A stretch of 64,000 nucleotides of DNA, from contig CAYYOL010000008.1 in assembly GCA_964473245.1 (NCBI GenBank), positions 4,560-68,559 on the forward strand, given 5' to 3'. Numbering within the stretch: the stretch's first letter is position 1; every line of letters starts with the position of its first letter. The notes beneath the pieces are model-generated. The model made no database searches. It saw only the letters and a program-made list of their open reading frames with translations, and was not told the origin of the DNA. The DNA comes from CAYZJV01 sp964473245 (lineage in GTDB: Bacteria; Spirochaetota; Spirochaetia; Sphaerochaetales; Sphaerochaetaceae). Position numbers and translations under genes: made by a program. This document shows positions 44,390 to 52,333 of the stretch, in pieces.

Positions 44390-44611
44390 ATGAATCTTGT
44401 CCGAGTACGCGACGATGAATGCAAAGGATGCGCTATCTGCGTCTCCGTCTGCCCGAAACAGTGCTTAGTCATGTCAGACAAGCTCAACTCCCAAGGATAT
44501 GCGTATGTACAGTTTGTGAATCCGGATGCTTGCACTGCATGCGGTCTCTGTTTTCTCAGTTGTCCCGAACCAGGTGCCCTCACCGTACTCTCCGGAAAGG
44601 AGGATGCGTGA
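44390..44611 (+). CDS. 2-Oxoacid:ferredoxin oxidoreductase, ferredoxin-like delta subunit
   Basis: A 73-residue two-cluster ferredoxin: CKGCAICVSVCPKQC and CTACGLCFLSCPEPG, each a CxxCxxCxxxCP 4Fe-4S motif. It passes electrons from the TPP-containing catalytic subunit to free ferredoxin. The ATG at 44390 is preceded by AGGAGG. Its TGA overlaps the alpha-subunit ATG (TGATG). A separate delta subunit, followed by alpha then beta, is the arrangement of the 2-oxoisovalerate- and 2-oxoglutarate-type enzymes. Confidence 0.92.
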   Translation: MNLVRVRDDECKGCAICVSVCPKQCLVMSDKLNSQGYAYVQFVNPDACTACGLCFLSCPEPGALTVLSGKEDA

Positions 44612-45675
44612 TGGGTAGAAGGTTGATGAAGGGAAATGAAGCAGCTGTCCATGGTGCACTCATGGGGGGATGCACCCACTTCTTCGGGTATCCGATCACC
44701 CCCGCAAGTGAGATAGCACAGGCAGCTGCATACTACTTCACTGCAGCTGGGAGAACATTTCTACAGGCAGAATCCGAGGTGAGTGTCATTAATATGCTCT
44801 ATGGAGCTGCCAGCGCGGGAGCCCGTGTCATGACAGCCTCTTCCGGACCCGGCATAGCGCTCATGGGCGAGGGCCTGAGCTATCTCGCAGGAGCCCAACT
44901 GCCTGCAGTAGTGATTGATATGCAGAGAGCGGGGCCTGGACTGGGAAATATCTGGCCTGAGCAGAGCGACTACAACATGGTCGTGAAAGGAGGCGGTCAC
45001 GGGAATTATCGGAATATCGTGCTAGCACCCGCTTCAGCACAGGAGATGTTCAGTTTCACGAAACACGCATTCTCTCTTGCAGATCGGTACCGTATGACGG
45101 TGATGATCCTCAGCGATGCCTACATAGGACAGATGATGGAGCCAGTGGAAATCTCTGGACCTGTGGAACAGGGAGAACGGAAGGAGTGGGCAGTCTATGC
45201 CGATTCCGATAGCAGAGCGAATCTCATAACATCGATCCATATGAGCCCGGATCTGCAGCGAGAGCATAACGAAAAGCTGCAACGTGTCTATCACGAAGTG
45301 GAGCAGGCAGCTGTCGACTACGAACTTTATCAGGCAGGCGATGCCGAGATCATGCTCGTTGCCTATGGTGTGGTTGCTCGAATCTGTCATTCGGCGGTAT
45401 ATGCGTTGCGAGAGCAGGGCATGCGGGCCGGATTGCTTCGGCTGAAGACTCTCTATCCATTCCCGAAGAGACTCATTGAGACACTGGCGAAGCAGGGTAT
45501 GCCGTTCGTTGTCGCAGAATTAAGCAACGGGCAGATGGCCGACGATGTGGAGCTGGCAACCAAAGGGAAGAGCCCAGTATTCAGACATTTGACCATGGGA
45601 GGGGAGGTCCCCACTGTACGGGAGTTGACTCAAGCTGTAGCACACTATGCATCATCGAGCGGAGGTGTACAATGA
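44611..45675 (+). CDS. 2-Oxoacid:ferredoxin oxidoreductase alpha subunit
   Basis: A 354-residue subunit with the pyrimidine-binding part of the TPP site. It opens with MKGNEAAVHGALMGGCTHFFGYPITPASEI, and ESEVSVINMLYGAASAGARVMTASSGPGIALMGEGLSYL follows (about residues 10-30 and 50-90). This GYPITPAS motif is shared by the Kor, Vor and Por families. The true start is the ATG at 44611; upstream sequence in the same frame is the ferredoxin gene. It overlaps the next gene by ATGA. Confidence 0.93.
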   Translation: MGRRLMKGNEAAVHGALMGGCTHFFGYPITPASEIAQAAAYYFTAAGRTFLQAESEVSVINMLYGAASAGARVMTASSGPGIALMGEGLSYLAGAQLPAVVIDMQRAGPGLGNIWPEQSDYNMVVKGGGHGNYRNIVLAPASAQEMFSFTKHAFSLADRYRMTVMILSDAYIGQMMEPVEISGPVEQGERKEWAVYADSDSRANLITSIHMSPDLQREHNEKLQRVYHEVEQAAVDYELYQAGDAEIMLVAYGVVARICHSAVYALREQGMRAGLLRLKTLYPFPKRLIETLAKQGMPFVVAELSNGQMADDVELATKGKSPVFRHLTMGGEVPTVRELTQAVAHYASSSGGVQ

Positions 45676-47102
45676 GGGCACAGACTGAACGGTTTAAAAA
45701 GGCGGATTCATTCTACGATCGATATGAACGGAAGGGACCGGGATCCATGATAACCCACTATTGTCCCGGTTGCGGGCATGGTACGATTCAGAAACTGATC
45801 GCTGAGGCGATAGATGAACTCGGTATCCAAGATAGGACTATCTTCCTCTCCCCAGTGGGATGTTCGGTATTCTCCTACTACTATTTCGACACGGGGAATA
45901 TCCAGTGTTCCCATGGAAGGGCTCCTGCTGTGGCTACCGGTGTAAAGCGGACGCTTCGCGATTCGATCGTGATCAGTTATCAAGGCGATGGAGATCTCGC
46001 CGGTATCGGAATGACCGAGATCATGCATGCTGCAAACAGAGGCGAACCGATTACCGTCTTTTTCATCAACAATGCAATCTATGGCATGACAGGCGGTCAG
46101 ATGGCACCGACAACACCTCTGGGACAGAAGACACTCACCAGTCCCTTTGGCAGAGAGTTCGAACGCGACGGGAATCCGATAGGCATGGTGGAGGTCATGA
46201 ACTCGCTCACCGCTCCGGTGTATCTGCAGCGTTGTGCCGTCTCACAACCGAAAGAGATCTTTCAGACTCGAAAAGCGGTACGGAAGGCATTGCAGAATCA
46301 AATCGATGGACTCGGTTTCTCCTTTGTGGAGATCCTCTCACCCTGTCCGACCAATTGGCGGATGAGTCCAGTAGATGCGCGAACCTGGATAGCGAGTGAG
46401 ATGGTGAAATACTACCCACTCGGGGTGTTTCGAGATCGGATAAAAGAGGTCGAGAGCGAGCATGGCGACACCAAGGAGACTCCATGGTTGGCCGATGCCG
46501 AGTTGATTGATCTCCTTTCGGGGAGCGTCTCGGTGCCGGAGGTCTCTCGTGAACCGCTCGTCGAACCGCAACGGATACGGATTGCCGGGTTCGGTGGACA
46601 GGGCGTGCTTTCAGCTGGTGAGCTGATCGCAACCTGTGGTATGTCCGAACAGCTGGAGGTCTCGTGGCTCCCCTCCTATGGACCTGAGATGCGTGGCGGT
46701 AGCGCGAATGTCAGTGTGATTCTCGATAACGATGAGATCGGTTCACCGGTAATCGACCATCCAAACGTTCTGATAGCGATGAATGACCCTTCGCTCGACC
46801 TGTTCGAGAGTCAAGTCTCTCCGGGTGGAATGATCATGGTGAATTCCTCCATTGTCGATAGAGCAGTTGAACGGACCGACGTCACGGCAGTGTACGTCCC
46901 TGCAACTCGGTTGGCGAGAGATGCTGGATTACAGTCAGCGGCAAATGTCGTCATGGTCAGTGCCTATGCGTTGCTGTCGGGCGTATTTCCTGTTACGGTG
47001 ATCGAGCAATGCATTCCGATTGTCCTGAGAAAGCCCGAGTTTCTTGAGCAGAACCTTCACCTGGTGAAGCGTACTCAAGCGTATCTTGCAGAGCAGCTGT
47101 AG
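45672..47102 (+). CDS. 2-Oxoacid:ferredoxin oxidoreductase, fused beta and gamma subunits
   Basis: A 476-residue fusion. About residues 1-285 are the beta subunit with the TPP-diphosphate site: HYCPGCGHG, SPVGCSVF, QGDGDLAGIGMTEI and NNAIYGMTGGQ. About 295-476 are the gamma subunit: RIAGFGGQGVLSAGELIA, SWLPSYGPEMRGGSANVSVIL and a closing helix. In most organisms these are separate proteins. Together with the delta and alpha genes it makes a complete enzyme oxidising a 2-oxoacid to acyl-CoA, CO2 and reduced ferredoxin. Butyrate kinase and phosphate butyryltransferase downstream point to branched-chain 2-oxoacids (from Val, Leu, Ile) as substrates. GGAGGTGTACA precedes the ATG. Confidence 0.93.
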   Translation: MRAQTERFKKADSFYDRYERKGPGSMITHYCPGCGHGTIQKLIAEAIDELGIQDRTIFLSPVGCSVFSYYYFDTGNIQCSHGRAPAVATGVKRTLRDSIVISYQGDGDLAGIGMTEIMHAANRGEPITVFFINNAIYGMTGGQMAPTTPLGQKTLTSPFGREFERDGNPIGMVEVMNSLTAPVYLQRCAVSQPKEIFQTRKAVRKALQNQIDGLGFSFVEILSPCPTNWRMSPVDARTWIASEMVKYYPLGVFRDRIKEVESEHGDTKETPWLADAELIDLLSGSVSVPEVSREPLVEPQRIRIAGFGGQGVLSAGELIATCGMSEQLEVSWLPSYGPEMRGGSANVSVILDNDEIGSPVIDHPNVLIAMNDPSLDLFESQVSPGGMIMVNSSIVDRAVERTDVTAVYVPATRLARDAGLQSAANVVMVSAYALLSGVFPVTVIEQCIPIVLRKPEFLEQNLHLVKRTQAYLAEQL

Positions 47103-47111
47103 GGGGAGAGC

Positions 47112-48200
47112 ATGAAGCGGAAGCAGCAGGCGGTACTGGCTATCAATCCCGGATCGACCACTACGAAACTGGCACTCTATGTCGACCGCGAACAAGTGGC
47201 TTCGGTCTGCCACGAGCATACTGTCGAGCAGCTCTCTGTATTCAAAACAGTGATCGATCAGTTCATGTTTCGCCGGGATCTCGTTATCGCTTTTCTCGAT
47301 GACAAGGGTGTTCAGCCCGGTACTATGGATATTGCCATGGGAAGGGGCGGTCTTCTCCATCCATTGCCAGGAGGTGTGTATCGGGTCGGACCGGCCATGC
47401 TCAGGGATTTACAGCATGGCCGTTATGGAGAGCATGCATGCAATCTGGGAGCCCTATTGGCAGATGCCGTGGCGAAACGGTATGGGTGTGATGCTTTGAT
47501 CGCCGATCCCGTGGTGGTCGATGAGATGATCGATGAGGCTCGTATCTCGGGGATACCAGAGATACCGAGGAAGAGTATTTTTCACGCATTGAACCAGAAG
47601 TTCGTTGCACGGAAGGCTGCAAACCAGCTAGGGCTCTCCTACGATCGGGCTCGACTGATCGTAGCCCATCTGGGTGGTGGCATTTCAGTAGGTTCGCACC
47701 AAGATGGACGGGTGATCGATGTGAACAACGCTCTCGATGGTGAGGGGCCTTTGACTCCTGAACGATCAGGAGGTGTTCCCGCGGGAGATCTCGTTAGACT
47801 CGTCCTTTCAGGTGGGTTCACTCATCAGGAGCTGAGAAAGAAGATCACCGGATCGGGAGGCTTGTTCGCCTACACTGGAACCAGAGACCTGAAACAACTG
47901 GCAAAGAGAGCCGAAGAGCATGATGCGAAGGCGGAATTCTGGATTCGAACGCTGGTCTATCAGGTGTGCAAGGAGATTGCATCTCATTTTGCTGTACTCC
48001 AAGGACGGGTAGATGCCGTTGTGCTCACCGGAGGAATTGCGCATAATACGACTATCATGAAGATGATAGAGGATCGGATCGGCACTCTGGCTCCGATTTT
48101 GATCTTTCCGGGAGAGGGGGAAATGCAATCCCTTGCCGAGAATGCTTTTGCCGTTCTCGATCAGAATAGGGAGGTTATGGACTATGAAGGAAATTCGTAA
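47112..48200 (+). CDS. buk: Butyrate kinase (or branched-chain acyl kinase)
   Basis: Converts acyl phosphate and ADP to the free acid and ATP. In 362 residues it has the acetate/sugar-kinase fold marks AINPGSTTTKLALY, MGRGGLLHPLPGGVYRVG, VAHLGGGISVG and VVLTGGIAHN. It starts 9 bp after the oxidoreductase gene with GGGGGAGAGC in front, and its end overlaps the next gene by 17 bp. In context it would make ATP from isobutyryl, isovaleryl or 2-methylbutyryl phosphate. Straight-chain butyrate formation needs thiolase and crotonase genes, which are absent here. Confidence 0.92.
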   Translation: MKRKQQAVLAINPGSTTTKLALYVDREQVASVCHEHTVEQLSVFKTVIDQFMFRRDLVIAFLDDKGVQPGTMDIAMGRGGLLHPLPGGVYRVGPAMLRDLQHGRYGEHACNLGALLADAVAKRYGCDALIADPVVVDEMIDEARISGIPEIPRKSIFHALNQKFVARKAANQLGLSYDRARLIVAHLGGGISVGSHQDGRVIDVNNALDGEGPLTPERSGGVPAGDLVRLVLSGGFTHQELRKKITGSGGLFAYTGTRDLKQLAKRAEEHDAKAEFWIRTLVYQVCKEIASHFAVLQGRVDAVVLTGGIAHNTTIMKMIEDRIGTLAPILIFPGEGEMQSLAENAFAVLDQNREVMDYEGNS

Positions 48201-49053
48201 GTCTGTGGCTCTGGTTGGTTCATCGCATGCCGAAAGTCTGCGAACCATAGAGCGGTGCCAGCTCACTTCGTGTGCCTCATTCGTTCTGTATGGCGACGAG
48301 GAGGCTACTCGCAAGATCGCTGAGGAATCGGGAATCGATCTCTCCGGTCTACGGATAGTCGCGACCTCTGACCCGCAGGATTCGTGTACCAAGGCTGTAC
48401 AGGCGGCTGCTGAAGGGGCTGTGCAGGTACTCATGAAGGGTTCGGTCCATACAGCCGACTTTCTGCGTGCTATTCTCACCAAGGAGTATGGATTGCTTCC
48501 CGAAGACTCTCTGCTCAGCCATGTAGCACGGTTGGAAGTGCCCTGGTATCACAAGCCGTTGTTGCTTACCGATGCCGCGGTCTCGATCCTTCCCGATTTG
48601 GACACCAAGGTGCAGATCATTGCCAATGCAGTGTCGGTCGCTCACAAATTGGGTATAGAGACTCCTCGGGTTGCCCTTGTCTGCCCAGTCGAAACGGTGA
48701 ATCCCAGGATCGTCTCGACTACCGATGCGTCACAACTCGTATTTCTCCAAAAGAACACTACAGTCTTCTCTCAAGCCTTCATCGAGGGACCATTCGGACT
48801 CGATGTCGCCCTCTCGTCACAGGCCGCGAAGACCAAAGGGATCGGAGGGAGTGTTCCAGGTCATGCCGACATCCTCTTGTTCGGAAATCTCGATGCAGCG
48901 AATGCAACCTACAAAGCATTCCTTTCTGCCCCGGGTGTGCTCTCCGCTGGAATTGTGGTTGGTGCCAAACTGCCTATTGTCCTCACCAGTCGTTCCGAGT
49001 CCATGGACACGCGGGAGGCATCCATTCAGCTGGCACTCTCCATCTCAGATTAG
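48184..49053 (+). CDS. ptb: Phosphate butyryltransferase family enzyme
   Basis: Transfers the acyl group of acyl-CoA to phosphate, forming the substrate of the adjacent kinase. The 289-residue protein shows EGAVQVLMKGSVHTADFLRAIL, the LTDAAVSILPDLDTKVQIIANAV region, and EGPFGLDVALSSQAAKTKGI (roughly residues 75, 130 and 205), all typical of the PTA_PTB family's butyryl branch. ATG at 48184 lies inside the buk end, after GGGAGG. Gene order kinase before transferase is the reverse of the clostridial ptb-buk pair. Confidence 0.9.
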   Translation: MKEIRKSVALVGSSHAESLRTIERCQLTSCASFVLYGDEEATRKIAEESGIDLSGLRIVATSDPQDSCTKAVQAAAEGAVQVLMKGSVHTADFLRAILTKEYGLLPEDSLLSHVARLEVPWYHKPLLLTDAAVSILPDLDTKVQIIANAVSVAHKLGIETPRVALVCPVETVNPRIVSTTDASQLVFLQKNTTVFSQAFIEGPFGLDVALSSQAAKTKGIGGSVPGHADILLFGNLDAANATYKAFLSAPGVLSAGIVVGAKLPIVLTSRSESMDTREASIQLALSISD

Positions 49054-49136
49054 TACAGAGTCACTGAAACCTGTACAGAATGGTGTGGTAGCATCACCTC
49101 CTGCATGATACACTGATGTACACTTGTTGGTGATAT

Positions 49137-51437
49137 ATGGGTCAAGATAGAGATAGAGATAGAGAGCGAAAACGACTGAAATTACTCGAAGAGATCATCG
49201 ATCTTACTCCAGCACTCATCTGTGTTGTGGATCTTACCGGTGTGTTTGTCATGGTGAACGATGCGTGGCATACGATGCTCGGGTACACAAAAGAGGAGCT
49301 GCTGCACTCATCCCTGATCGACTTCCTCCATCCCGACGATCGGGAGCCTACCACCCAGATCATCCACCGGTTACGCAGTGGTGAGAAGGTTCTCCATTAT
49401 GTGAACCGGTATCAAGCAGAAGGGGGTAAGTACCTGACCCTCGATTGGCGAGCTCATATCAGTGACGGACTGATCTATGGAACAGCCCGGGATATCTCTC
49501 AGGAGATGGCGGATCTGCAACAGAAACAACGTGAACTCGATATCATGAATCTCCTGTTCGAACAGACGCTCACAGGCATGTTCTCAATACTGCTTACTAC
49601 ACCCATCGACTGGCAGCAAGTAGTGGAAGATGATCGTTTGCTCGATGAGATGCTACAGGAGTCACGGACTGAACGGGCAAACAGCGCTCTTCTGGAGCAG
49701 TTCCGTGTATCCGAAAGCCAGATAGTCGGTATGCGGGCATCGGAGCTGTTCCAGCTTGAGTCTTCACGAACTCACACGATGTTCAAAAATCTCTTAGTGC
49801 AGAAAAAGATCTCAGCCGAAGTGAATATGCAGCGATTCGATGGTAGTGATGCCTGGTTTCAGGGGGAGTACCACTGTCTTACTAACGAGCAAGGAGAGAT
49901 TGTAGGCTTTTTTGGCATGCAAATCGATGTGACTGAGAGAAGAGAGAGTGCATTGGCGTTACGGCAGAGTGAACACCGGTATCGGCTCATCACCGAACAT
50001 GCATCCGATGTCATATGGGTATACGACTTCGAGCAAAAGCAATTCACCTACATGAGCCCCTCGGTCGAGCGATTCATTGGTTATACCCCAGAAGAGGTCA
50101 TTGGAAAAGCGTTTGAGTTTTCCATTCACCCCGATCATGTACTGAATACGCGGAAGACACTGACTCGCATGTTGAAGGATTTCAAGCGGGCTTCGAACAA
50201 CTCCAAGCAGTGGACATTCGAGGTGCGGCATATACGGAAAGATGGTTCATCCCTTTGGGTAGATGCATCGGTGAACTTCCGGCTTCGTTCCCGTGGAGGG
50301 GTGGAGGCCATAGGGGTCAGTAGAGATATCTCCATGAGGAAGGCTTACGAAGATAAAATACTCCATCTCAGTTTCCGGGATCAGTTGACCGGTCTCTACA
50401 ATCGCCGCTATTTCGAACAGCAGCTGGAGGCGTTGGCATGGAATTCAAAGGCCTTTCCCGTTTCGATTCTCGTGTGCGATGTCAATGGTCTCAAGCTCAC
50501 CAACGATGTATTCGGTCACCAGATCGGTGACAGGCTACTCACTTCGTGTGCAGATATCCTGCTGGCTCACAAGCAGGAGGGCGATGTGGTTGCACGGGTG
50601 GGAGGAGACGAGTACATCGTACTCATGTACCATACCACAGAGGATGAGGCAAGAGACCGGGTCGTTGAAATCCGACAGAGCATTGCCGAGAAGCGGATCG
50701 GAGAGACTCGTCTGTCCGTATCATTTGGGTGTGCAACAGCCTATGAAATGGTTGAGTCGTTCGAGCCGATTTTCAAGCAGGCAGAGGATGCTATGTATCG
50801 GCAGAAACTCATGGAGAGTTCGAGCTACAAGCATAATCTCATCAAGATCCTCATTAGAGGGCTCTATGAGAAAGGGGAGTACGAGCGGTGTCATAGCGAG
50901 CGTGTCGCAGAGTTGTGTTACCGGATGGGCAAGCTGTTCGGGTTCTCAGATGCGCATCTGAACGAGTTGAAGCTCGCAGGCATGTTTCATGATATCGGCA
51001 AGGTCGGTATCTCATCCACTTTGTTGAACCAGAAACGGCCATTGAATGCTGACGAGTGGACCCAGGTCCATCGACACCCTGAGCTCGGATATCACATACT
51101 GAGATCGGTTCAGAGCTTCGAACGGTTAGCTGACTGGGTGTTGGCGCACCACGAACAACCGAACGGAAAAGGGTATCCGCGTGGACTGAAAAACGATACC
51201 ATACCTATCGAGTCGCGCATAATAGCTGTAGCGAATGCCTACGATGCCATGACCAGTGAGTACGGATATAGGCAGCCCATAACCGTAGAGGAAGCGAAAG
51301 CGGAATTGCAGACTCATGCGGGAACCCAGTTCGATCCGCAGGTAGTACAGAAGTTCCTGAGTATACCGCTGACCGATCTCAACTGCGATCCGGAGGATCC
51401 AAAGGAGGCGATGTATGAACAGCTACGCCCCTCATGA
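49137..51437 (+). CDS. PAS-PAS-PAS-GGDEF-HD-GYP c-di-GMP protein
   Basis: A 766-residue cytoplasmic signalling protein with both c-di-GMP enzymes. PAS-like domains lie at about 15-130, 130-275 (partial) and 280-410. The GGDEF domain at about 415-575 has an intact RVGGDEYIVL, so cyclase activity is expected. The HD-GYP domain at about 585-745 has HSERV, FHDIGKVGIS, HRHPELGYHIL and HHEQPNGKGYPRGL, a complete metal site. Balanced synthesis and breakdown would depend on the PAS inputs. The opening Asp-Arg repeat is encoded by three GATAGA units. It overlaps the next gene by 23 bp. Confidence 0.92.
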   Translation: MGQDRDRDRERKRLKLLEEIIDLTPALICVVDLTGVFVMVNDAWHTMLGYTKEELLHSSLIDFLHPDDREPTTQIIHRLRSGEKVLHYVNRYQAEGGKYLTLDWRAHISDGLIYGTARDISQEMADLQQKQRELDIMNLLFEQTLTGMFSILLTTPIDWQQVVEDDRLLDEMLQESRTERANSALLEQFRVSESQIVGMRASELFQLESSRTHTMFKNLLVQKKISAEVNMQRFDGSDAWFQGEYHCLTNEQGEIVGFFGMQIDVTERRESALALRQSEHRYRLITEHASDVIWVYDFEQKQFTYMSPSVERFIGYTPEEVIGKAFEFSIHPDHVLNTRKTLTRMLKDFKRASNNSKQWTFEVRHIRKDGSSLWVDASVNFRLRSRGGVEAIGVSRDISMRKAYEDKILHLSFRDQLTGLYNRRYFEQQLEALAWNSKAFPVSILVCDVNGLKLTNDVFGHQIGDRLLTSCADILLAHKQEGDVVARVGGDEYIVLMYHTTEDEARDRVVEIRQSIAEKRIGETRLSVSFGCATAYEMVESFEPIFKQAEDAMYRQKLMESSSYKHNLIKILIRGLYEKGEYERCHSERVAELCYRMGKLFGFSDAHLNELKLAGMFHDIGKVGISSTLLNQKRPLNADEWTQVHRHPELGYHILRSVQSFERLADWVLAHHEQPNGKGYPRGLKNDTIPIESRIIAVANAYDAMTSEYGYRQPITVEEAKAELQTHAGTQFDPQVVQKFLSIPLTDLNCDPEDPKEAMYEQLRPS
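49146..49163 (+). repeat. Short tandem repeat, three GATAGA units
   Basis: Three perfect 6-bp units lie just after the start codon and encode Asp-Arg dipeptides. Because the unit is a multiple of three, changes in copy number would not shift the frame. Confidence 0.6.
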
Positions 51438-52326
51438 TCTCTATGAGAATCTGCTCAAGTCGATAGCAGATCCCTTCTTTGTGATTGCCGAGGATGGCAC
51501 CTATCTTGATGCATTCGGAGGGTCCGAGCGTAAACTCTACGACGACGCCGCGTCGCTGAAGGGGAGAAACATTCATGACTTCATGGAAGCGGAATTTGCC
51601 CAGTTCTTCATGGAACAGGTATGCAGAGCGCTCACATTGGGGTCGATTCATTGTTTTGAGTATCAACTCCAGACGGATTCAGTGGAGGGGATCCCCAAAA
51701 ACGGGCCTGGGGGAAAACAGTGGTTCGAAGCGCGTCTCTATCCACTCGAGAACCTCTACGAGGGCAAACGAGCGGTGACAGCCCTCATACTCAATATCTC
51801 GGAACGGAAGTGCCTGCAGCAACGACTCAGAGAACTCTCATACCAGGACTCCTTGACCAAAGTGTTCAATAGACGGTATTTCTTCGAACGATTGAGCGAA
51901 CAATTGGAACTTTACACGCAAGATCGGATATCTCTGGCCATCATGGTGCTGGACATAGATCAGTTCAAGGATATAAATGATACCTACGGACATTTTTCAG
52001 GTGATCACATCTTGAAACAGGTGGTGCAAGTCCTTGAGCAGTTCATAACACCCGATATTACACTGGCTCGGTTCGGAGGTGATGAGTTCATATTCTCTGT
52101 CGAGCGGCTCCCTTTCGATGAGGTCATGCGCAGTGCCGAATGTGTGAGAGCTGCCATCGAGCGGGAAAAGTTCGTGTTCGCAGAGCACACGATTCCTGTT
52201 ACGGTGAGTATCGGCGTATCACAAGTCACGCAATTCGATACAGATACTGCGAGTATCGTAAGCAGAGCCGATAAGGCGCTCTACCTTGCAAAGACGCAGG
52301 GAAGAAACCGTGTGGTAAGGATGTAG
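51415..52326 (+). CDS. PAS-GGDEF diguanylate cyclase
   Basis: A 303-residue soluble protein. A PAS domain at about 10-130 opens with DPFFVIAEDGTYLDAFGG, followed by a short coiled linker and a GGDEF domain at about 140-303. RFGGDEFIF is intact, and the upstream Asp of LDIDQFKDINDTYGH needed for metal binding is present, so cyclase activity is likely. No I-site RxxD is evident before GGDEF. The start overlaps the previous gene, with GGAGGCGATGT preceding the ATG. Confidence 0.92.
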   Translation: MNSYAPHDLYENLLKSIADPFFVIAEDGTYLDAFGGSERKLYDDAASLKGRNIHDFMEAEFAQFFMEQVCRALTLGSIHCFEYQLQTDSVEGIPKNGPGGKQWFEARLYPLENLYEGKRAVTALILNISERKCLQQRLRELSYQDSLTKVFNRRYFFERLSEQLELYTQDRISLAIMVLDIDQFKDINDTYGHFSGDHILKQVVQVLEQFITPDITLARFGGDEFIFSVERLPFDEVMRSAECVRAAIEREKFVFAEHTIPVTVSIGVSQVTQFDTDTASIVSRADKALYLAKTQGRNRVVRM

Positions 52327-52333
52327 GCAAGTC

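Noticed and set aside
49146..49163. GATAGA repeat as a phase-variation switch
   Set aside because: The unit length is a multiple of three and only three copies exist, so slippage would not turn the gene off.
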